Assembly (NCBI GenBank): GCA_046160725.1
Contig: JBJXHB010000144.1
Location: 1-10,234, forward strand
From: JBJXHB01 sp046160725
GTDB taxonomy: Bacteria > Pseudomonadota > Gammaproteobacteria > Burkholderiales > Burkholderiaceae_C
Direction of reading: 5' to 3'
DNA: 10,234 nt
Part shown: in pieces, positions 5,700 to 10,234 of the stretch
How positions within the stretch are numbered: position 1 is the stretch's first letter
Layout: each line of letters opens with the position of its first letter
Translations under genes and position numbers: made by a program
The notes under the pieces: generated by a model
The model's input: the letters and a program-made list of their open reading frames with translations, nothing else
Database searches by the model: none
What the model was told of the DNA's origin: nothing

Positions 5700-7083
5700 T
5701 GTCGACCCCCGCGGCTTCTTCGAGCGCTGTCATCCATTCCCGGTCGTAGCCGAAATACACCAGGCGCTCCCAACAGGCCGGGCGGGCGCGGCTGACCTTG
5801 TAGTGGCCGACGATGCGGCCCTCGGAGTTCTCGCCGTCCATCTGGAACTGGAAGATGTCGTTCATTAGCACAACGTCCTCCTCCATGCCGCAGATCTCAG
5901 TGACCTGGGTCACACGGCGGCCGCCGTCACGCTGGCGCTCCACCTGTATAATAATATTGACGGCGCTGACGATCTGGGTGCGGATGGCGCGCGACGGCAG
6001 GCCCATATTTCCCATCTGGACCATGTTCTCGATGCGGATCAGCGCGTCGCGGGTGGTATTGGCGTGAATGGTGGACATCGAGCCGTCATGACCGGTGTTC
6101 ATCGCCTGGAGCATGTCGAACGCCTCACCGCCGCGGACCTCGCCAATGATGATCCGGTCGGGGCGCATACGCAGCGCATTGCGCACCAGGTCGCGCTGGT
6201 TGATCTCGCCCTTGCCCTCCAGGCTCATCGGCCGGGTTTCCAGGCGCACGACATGGGGCTGTTGCAGCTGCAGCTCGGCCGCGTCCTCGACCGTGATCAC
6301 GCGCTCGCTTTCCGCGATCAGGCGCGACAGGGCGTTCATCATCGTCGTCTTGCCTGAGCCGGTGCCGCCGGAGATGACGACGTTCAGCCGGGCAGCCGAG
6401 GCTAGCGACAGGATCTTGGCGACCGGGCGGGTGAGTGCGCCGAAGCCGATCAGTCGTTCGAAGTCGATCGGTTTCTTGGAGAATTTACGGATCGACATGG
6501 TCGGGCCGTCGAGCGCCAGCGGTGGGAAGACGATATTGACGCGGCTGCCGTCCTTGAGACGGGCATCGACCATTGGGCTCGCCTCGTCGATGCGACGGCC
6601 GACCCCGGCGGCGATCCGCTGGCAGATCCCCGCCAGGTGGCTTTCATCGCGAAAGCGCACGTTGGACAGCTCGACCTTGCCGCCACGCTCGACGAAGACC
6701 TTGTTCGGTCCGTTCACCATGATGTCGGCCACGCGCTCGTCGTTCAACAGCGGCTGGAGCGGGCCGAGCCCCAGCATGTCGTTCACCAGCTCCTGCGCCA
6801 GCATATGCTGCTCGACGCCGTTCAAATGGACGCGGCGATCGGTGGCGATCTCGGAGATCAGCTTCTCCACCTCCAGCGCCAGCCGCTCGGGCGTCAGCGC
6901 GGCAACGGCGGCGGGCTCCAGGCGTGCGAGGCAGAGGACACGGAGTTCGGCAATGGACTCAGGCGGGGCGCTCTGCGAGACGGTGACCACGGCCAGACTG
7001 CGCTCGGCAGCCACCGGCGCGACAACCGCCAGTTCCGGACCATCGACGCTGCGGCGGCGTCCAAAACCCGATGCGCCGCTCAT
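5689..7083 (-). CDS. cpaF: Tad pilus assembly ATPase CpaF/TadA
   Basis: CpaF (TadA) is the hexameric secretion ATPase that powers Flp pilus extension, and in some species retraction, from the cytoplasmic face of the inner membrane. In 464 residues it has a variable N-terminus (1-65), an N-terminal domain with VNDMLGLGPLQPLL (100-113), VADIMVNGP (118-126) and VDARLKDGSRVN (172-183), and the RecA-like core. Walker A is GGTGSGKTT (239-247), the Asp box is around ITVEDAAEL (263-271), Walker B is RIIIGEVRGGEAFDML (310-325) and the His box includes GHDGSMSTIHAN (331-342). All catalytic residues expected for the family are present, so it should be active. The ATG overlaps the cpaE stop as ATGA. Confidence 0.96.
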   Translation of the reverse strand: MSGASGFGRRRSVDGPELAVVAPVAAERSLAVVTVSQSAPPESIAELRVLCLARLEPAAVAALTPERLALEVEKLISEIATDRRVHLNGVEQHMLAQELVNDMLGLGPLQPLLNDERVADIMVNGPNKVFVERGGKVELSNVRFRDESHLAGICQRIAAGVGRRIDEASPMVDARLKDGSRVNIVFPPLALDGPTMSIRKFSKKPIDFERLIGFGALTRPVAKILSLASAARLNVVISGGTGSGKTTMMNALSRLIAESERVITVEDAAELQLQQPHVVRLETRPMSLEGKGEINQRDLVRNALRMRPDRIIIGEVRGGEAFDMLQAMNTGHDGSMSTIHANTTRDALIRIENMVQMGNMGLPSRAIRTQIVSAVNIIIQVERQRDGGRRVTQVTEICGMEEDVVLMNDIFQFQMDGENSEGRIVGHYKVSRARPACWERLVYFGYDREWMTALEEAAGVDNAR

Positions 7084-8336
7084 GTCTTGCGGCCGCCAAA
7101 CAGACGCCAGCCGCGGCGGACCGGCGCCTCAGCGGCGGCTTGCTCGCCCCGCTTGCCCATGTCCAACAGGCCGTTGGCGGCGGCCAGGCTCGTCAGCTCG
7201 ATGATGGCGCTGCGCAGCGGGCTGCGTGCAGCGGCCGCGGGCTCGCCAATATTCGTCGCATTGGTCACCACGCGCGGCAGGTCCGGGATGGCGATATCCA
7301 CCTTCACCCCCAGCGTGTCCTCAACCTGGCGGCGCTGCAACCCGCCGGGCATGCCCAGGCGGTTCAGGACCACGATAGGACGGTCGCCCTTGTCGGGACC
7401 GATCTTCAGGCCGAGCAGCTTCAGCGTGTCGCGGATCGAAACCAGGGTGGGCAGCATCACCACCACCCGTTGCTGGGCCAGGTTCACAATATCGCGGCTG
7501 AAGCGCATCCCATTCAGCGGCACATCGGCGATAATGAAATTGTAGCGGCGGCGTAGCGCGCCCAGCAGGGCTTCGGCCGCCCCCTCGGCATAGATGGGCG
7601 ATTCAGTCAGCGCGATCTCGCTGGCCAGCACATGCAACCGCTCGGACACGGGCTGGGCGGCGCGCTCGGCCAACAGGGCGTCAATGCGCTCGGGCGTCTC
7701 CAGCGCCAATTGCAACCCCGAACTCGGTGAGGTGTTCAACAGAAAGGCGCCGGTGCCGCGGTGCAGATCAGCGTCCAGAAGCACGGTGTGGCGGTTGCGC
7801 TCAGTGCCGAGATGCCAGGCAAGGTTGGCCGCCAGCATCGAGGTGCCTACCCCGCCTTGTGCGCCGGTCAGCGCGATCATGCGCCCGCCGAGCACCACAC
7901 CGGCGCGGGTCTGGCCGCGGACATAGGGGCCGAAATGACGCGAGACGATGTCGCGGGACAGCGGCTTGGCCAGGTATTCCATGGCGCCAAGGCCGCGCGT
8001 GACCTCGCGATAGAAGGTTATGTCATGGATGTCGCCGACCACCAGCACGACGACGTCGGGCTCCACCACTTCGGAAAGCGAGCCCAAGGCTGCCAGCGGC
8101 TCGTCCTCGCCGCTGACATCGACCACCAGGATGCGCGGCGTGGTGATCTTGGACAGTGCCGCCACCGCCGCGCGGATCCCGCCGCGCCGCATGTCGGCGG
8201 TTTCCAGCAACAGGTCGGCTAAGCCGTCGCGCACTGCGGCTTCGGTGTGCGCATCGGCCAGGAAGGACATCAGCTGGGGCCGGTCATGCCTGGCCGCGAC
8301 CGCGCGCGGCTCGGATCGGTTTGCGACGTCGGACAT
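7080..8336 (-). CDS. cpaE: Tad pilus localisation protein CpaE/TadZ, MinD/ParA-like
   Basis: CpaE (TadZ) is a MinD/ParA-superfamily protein with a receiver-like N-terminal domain that places the Tad machine at its cellular site, the pole in Caulobacter. The chosen ATG (8336) gives 418 residues and overlaps the upstream stop as TGATG. A longer frame from 8420 would run through the upstream gene and is rejected. Residues about 20-140 form a pseudo-receiver: ILVVDVSG with D73, and EYLAKP with K124. The ATPase-like domain follows. Its Walker A region reads TGAQGGVGTS (157-166), with neither the signature Lys nor the P-loop Lys of the KGGxGKT motif. VLLDADLHRG (185-194) and FIIADVP (267-273) match the switch I/A' and Walker B regions. 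Nucleotide hydrolysis is doubtful; non-canonical P-loops are known among TadZ proteins. Confidence 0.9.
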   Translation of the reverse strand: MSDVANRSEPRAVAARHDRPQLMSFLADAHTEAAVRDGLADLLLETADMRRGGIRAAVAALSKITTPRILVVDVSGEDEPLAALGSLSEVVEPDVVVLVVGDIHDITFYREVTRGLGAMEYLAKPLSRDIVSRHFGPYVRGQTRAGVVLGGRMIALTGAQGGVGTSMLAANLAWHLGTERNRHTVLLDADLHRGTGAFLLNTSPSSGLQLALETPERIDALLAERAAQPVSERLHVLASEIALTESPIYAEGAAEALLGALRRRYNFIIADVPLNGMRFSRDIVNLAQQRVVVMLPTLVSIRDTLKLLGLKIGPDKGDRPIVVLNRLGMPGGLQRRQVEDTLGVKVDIAIPDLPRVVTNATNIGEPAAAARSPLRSAIIELTSLAAANGLLDMGKRGEQAAAEAPVRRGWRLFGGRKT

Positions 8337-8659
8337 CAGCGTGGGGGCTGCTGGGTGGCGCCACCACCGATGCCGGTGAGGCCGCTTGACGGGGCATCCT
8401 TCTTGGCTGGCCCTTCCCACATTCTCTCAACGGCGCCGGTCGCAGTGCGCACCCCGGTGCCGGCATCGCCGCGCCCTTGGGTCAGGTCGGCCGGATTGGC
8501 CACCTGGGCGGCGATGTTGGCATCGTTGACCCGGCTGGGACGCCAGGTTGCGCTGCGCTCATAGGGGTCGGTCAGGCTGCATCCGCTGACCAGCAGGGTG
8601 CCGAACAGAACGGCCGAAAGGACGCGGGTTTTGCGTGTCCGGGGCATGGTAGTGCTCAC
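8336..8659 (-). CDS. Small CpaD-like pilus lipoprotein
   Basis: A 107-residue predicted lipoprotein. It has basic residues (6-12), a hydrophobic stretch (13-25) and the lipobox VSGC with lipidated C27. The mature part contains DPYERSATWRPSRVNDANIA (31-50) followed by AQVANPADLTQGRG (51-64). The N-x-N-IAAQVANPADL portion resembles the C-terminal signature of CpaD proteins (N-LAAMVADPRDL). CpaD sits between cpaC and cpaE in Caulobacter-type loci and acts with the secretin as an outer-membrane pilotin. Classical CpaD has roughly 200-230 residues, so this would be a strongly reduced version. The start is GTG at 8659, overlapping the cpaC stop as GTGA; ATG at 8647 (Met5) is the alternative. The stop overlaps the cpaE start. 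The lipoprotein nature is well supported; the CpaD assignment rests on a short motif and gene order. Confidence 0.72.
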   Translation of the reverse strand: MSTTMPRTRKTRVLSAVLFGTLLVSGCSLTDPYERSATWRPSRVNDANIAAQVANPADLTQGRGDAGTGVRTATGAVERMWEGPAKKDAPSSGLTGIGGGATQQPPR

Positions 8660-10155
8660 TGAAGGATGAAGCCAGGGCGCCCGACGCGACCCTGGGCGGG
8701 AAGCAAGGCAGGCGCCGATGCCGCGCCGGCCACCGGCGGCACAAAGGCGTTCTGCTTTAGCTGCAGGATGCGCTCGCGATCATTGGGCACCGCATAGTTG
8801 TCGCCGGCTAGCCGCAGCTGGCTGGGATCATTCACCGGGCGAACGATATAGGGCGTGATCAGGATCACCAGCTCGGTCTCCTGCCGCAGGAACTTGTCGG
8901 AGCGGAACAGCGAGCCCAGGATGGGCACCTCGCCCAGCCCAGGCAGCGCCTTGTCCGCGTCAGTGATCTGGTCCTGCAACAGCCCGGCCATGGCGAAACT
9001 CTGGCCGCTGCCCAGTTCCAGCGTGGTCTCGGCGCGCCGCACACTCAACCCGGGGATGAGCAGCGAGCGCCCGCCGCCCACGATCTCGATCTGGACGTCG
9101 CGTGAGATCTGGCTGACCTCGGGACTGACCTTCATCTGGATGCGGCCATCGGACAGCACCGTCGGCTGGAAGCCCAGGCTCACGCCGAACTTCTTGAACT
9201 CGATGGAGATCGTGCCGTTCTGCTGCCCAACCGGAATGGGGAACTCCCCGCCCGCCAGGAAGCTGCCGTGCTGGCCGCTCATGACCGTCAGGTTCGGCTC
9301 GGCGAGGATCCGGGCCAGGTTGTCCTGCGCCAGCGCGTCGATGATGCCGCTGAAGTTCACGCCGCGGCATGCCGGTCCGAGGTTGGTGCCGCCGGCGGCG
9401 GAGGCGACGCAGTTCGCGGTCCCCAGCGTCAGCCCGAGCGCCGTCAGGTTGGCGATGCTGCCGATATTGCCCAGCGCCTGCCAGTCGATGCCGAGATTGC
9501 GGGTCACGGTGCGCGACATCTCGGCGATGCGCACCCGCAGCATGACCTGGACATTCGCGGCGACAGTGAGCTGGTCCTCGATCGTCTGGCCGGCCGAGGT
9601 GAAGCCGCGGGCGATGGCGATGATGCGCGCCGCCTCCTCCGCGGTGCCAACCTGACCGCTGACCAACAGGCCCTTGGCTTGCGGCGTGACGGTGATCCGG
9701 CTGCCCGGCACCACGCGCGCGATCGTCGCCTGGGCCTCGGTGGAGGCATAGGCCGCCGGGCGCACGAAGACGTCGTATTCGGCCACCGACACGCCGGCGG
9801 CATCAACCGCGGCCAACGTGGTCCGTCCGGCGCCGACGCCGAAGATGAACAGGGTGGTGGCGCTGGCCGGCCGGACCTCGGCGATCTTGGGATCGGCCAC
9901 GAAGACATTGGACGCCGCGGCCGGCAGGGTGACGACACCGCCGGTTCCCGCCTCATAGCGCAGGGCAAGGCGCGGATTGGCCAGCGGCGCACGGGCGGCT
10001 GCGGGCGTGGTCGCGGCAACCGGCGCCGCTAAGCGGGGTGCGGCGGGCGGCGCGGCCGGGGCCACCGGCGTTGGCTGTGCGAAGGCAGGGCCAACCAGGG
10101 CCGTGACCGCCAGGAAGGAGGCGACCAGCGGCCCGAAGCGGTATGGCATGGACAT
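8656..10155 (-). CDS. cpaC: Tad pilus outer-membrane secretin CpaC/RcpA
   Basis: CpaC (RcpA) forms the ring-shaped outer-membrane channel through which the Flp pilus leaves the cell. The 499 residues begin with a Sec signal peptide (cleavage after AFA, about residue 26) and an Ala/Pro-rich linker (28-60). A pilus-secretin N-terminal domain (about 64-132, with VFVADPKIAEVRPAS at 84-98) is followed by a BON-like ring domain (about 142-200). The secretin domain (about 270-440) has ILAEPNLTVMSGQHGSFLAGGEFPIP (283-308), IPGLSVRRAETTLELGSGQSF (367-387) and the C-terminal signature VPILGSLFRSDKFLRQETELVILITPYIV (410-438). C249 and C263 flank an unusual Gly/Ala-rich insertion and may form a disulfide. 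The ATG at 10155 overlaps the upstream stop by one base; an AAGGAG lies 11 bases before it. Met3 is an alternative start. Confidence 0.95.
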   Translation of the reverse strand: MSMPYRFGPLVASFLAVTALVGPAFAQPTPVAPAAPPAAPRLAAPVAATTPAAARAPLANPRLALRYEAGTGGVVTLPAAASNVFVADPKIAEVRPASATTLFIFGVGAGRTTLAAVDAAGVSVAEYDVFVRPAAYASTEAQATIARVVPGSRITVTPQAKGLLVSGQVGTAEEAARIIAIARGFTSAGQTIEDQLTVAANVQVMLRVRIAEMSRTVTRNLGIDWQALGNIGSIANLTALGLTLGTANCVASAAGGTNLGPACRGVNFSGIIDALAQDNLARILAEPNLTVMSGQHGSFLAGGEFPIPVGQQNGTISIEFKKFGVSLGFQPTVLSDGRIQMKVSPEVSQISRDVQIEIVGGGRSLLIPGLSVRRAETTLELGSGQSFAMAGLLQDQITDADKALPGLGEVPILGSLFRSDKFLRQETELVILITPYIVRPVNDPSQLRLAGDNYAVPNDRERILQLKQNAFVPPVAGAASAPALLPAQGRVGRPGFILQ

Positions 10156-10234
10156 CAGAACTTGTACTCCTTGCTCTCGGACGTGCCGGAGTGGACGCGG
10201 ATGCCATCCATCCGAGCCCGGGGAGCCTGACGTT
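10155..10234 (-). CDS. cpaB: C-terminal end of probable CpaB/RcpC (partial)
   Basis: On the minus strand an open frame enters from the right edge of the window and ends with TGA (10155-10157), sharing one base with the cpaC start. The 25 visible residues end with GIRVHSGTSESKEYKF. This resembles the tail of CpaB (RcpC) proteins, which finish with a short strand of the type V-V-R-G followed by an acidic/aromatic end. CpaB is the periplasmic Tad component normally encoded just before cpaC. Only about 77 coding bases are present, so the identification rests mainly on gene order, the tight overlap and the tail pattern. Confidence 0.6.
   Translation of the reverse strand, partial: RQAPRARMDGIRVHSGTSESKEYKF

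Noticed and set aside
6095..7204. 369-codon open frame on the plus strand opposite cpaF
   Set aside because: It is antisense to a gene with every CpaF catalytic motif. Its translation is rich in Ser and Arg with no domain, as expected for a shadow frame in GC-rich DNA.
8337..8420. Longer N-terminus for cpaE, starting at 8420
   Set aside because: The extra 28 residues are an out-of-frame reading of the lipoprotein gene. The TGATG overlap at 8336 and the CpaE-like N-terminus favour the shorter form.

Overview
The window comes from a high-G+C bacterium, most likely an alphaproteobacterium of the Rhodospirillales/Acetobacterales type. Three things point there: the Caulobacter-like order of the Tad (Flp pilus) genes, the alphaproteobacterial DUF1028 and peptide-binding proteins, and GC-rich paired extragenic hairpins at the left edge. 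The genus cannot be fixed from sequence alone. All supported genes lie on the minus strand.

Right two thirds (10234 down to 3793): a compact Tad/Cpa pilus assembly operon, read right to left. It runs from the C-terminal end of a probable cpaB, through cpaC (outer-membrane secretin), a very short CpaD-like lipoprotein, cpaE/tadZ (MinD-like localisation factor) and cpaF/tadA (secretion ATPase), to tadB and tadC (inner-membrane platform proteins). Each junction overlaps by 1, 4 or 11 bases, so the genes are almost certainly one translationally coupled unit. Together they form the outer-membrane pore, pilotin, polar positioning factor, motor and platform of a type IVc pilus. The pilin (flp), the prepilin peptidase (cpaA/tadV) and the pseudopilins (tadE/F) are not in the window.

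Middle (3167 to 3792): about 630 bases with no convincing gene. The part nearest the regulator is AT-rich (about 33% G+C in 3181-3240 and about 40% over 3181-3360, while the genes are clearly GC-rich). It holds a dense cluster of GANTC sequences, the recognition site of the alphaproteobacterial cell-cycle methyltransferase CcrM: six in 89 bases and eight in 225 bases, against only about six found by eye in the rest of the window. A near-consensus CtrA-type box lies between this cluster and the regulator gene. This is the most unusual signal in the window.

Left third (3166 down to 115): three co-directional genes that look like a second operon. They encode a LuxR/NarL-type regulator whose receiver domain lacks several conserved residues, a DUF1028 (Ntn-hydrolase-like) protein, and an exported family-5 peptide-type ABC substrate-binding protein. 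The gaps are 52 and 27 bases. No permease or ATPase gene is visible beside the binding protein. Positions 1-114 hold two GC-rich hairpins and a short repeated motif, with no supported gene.
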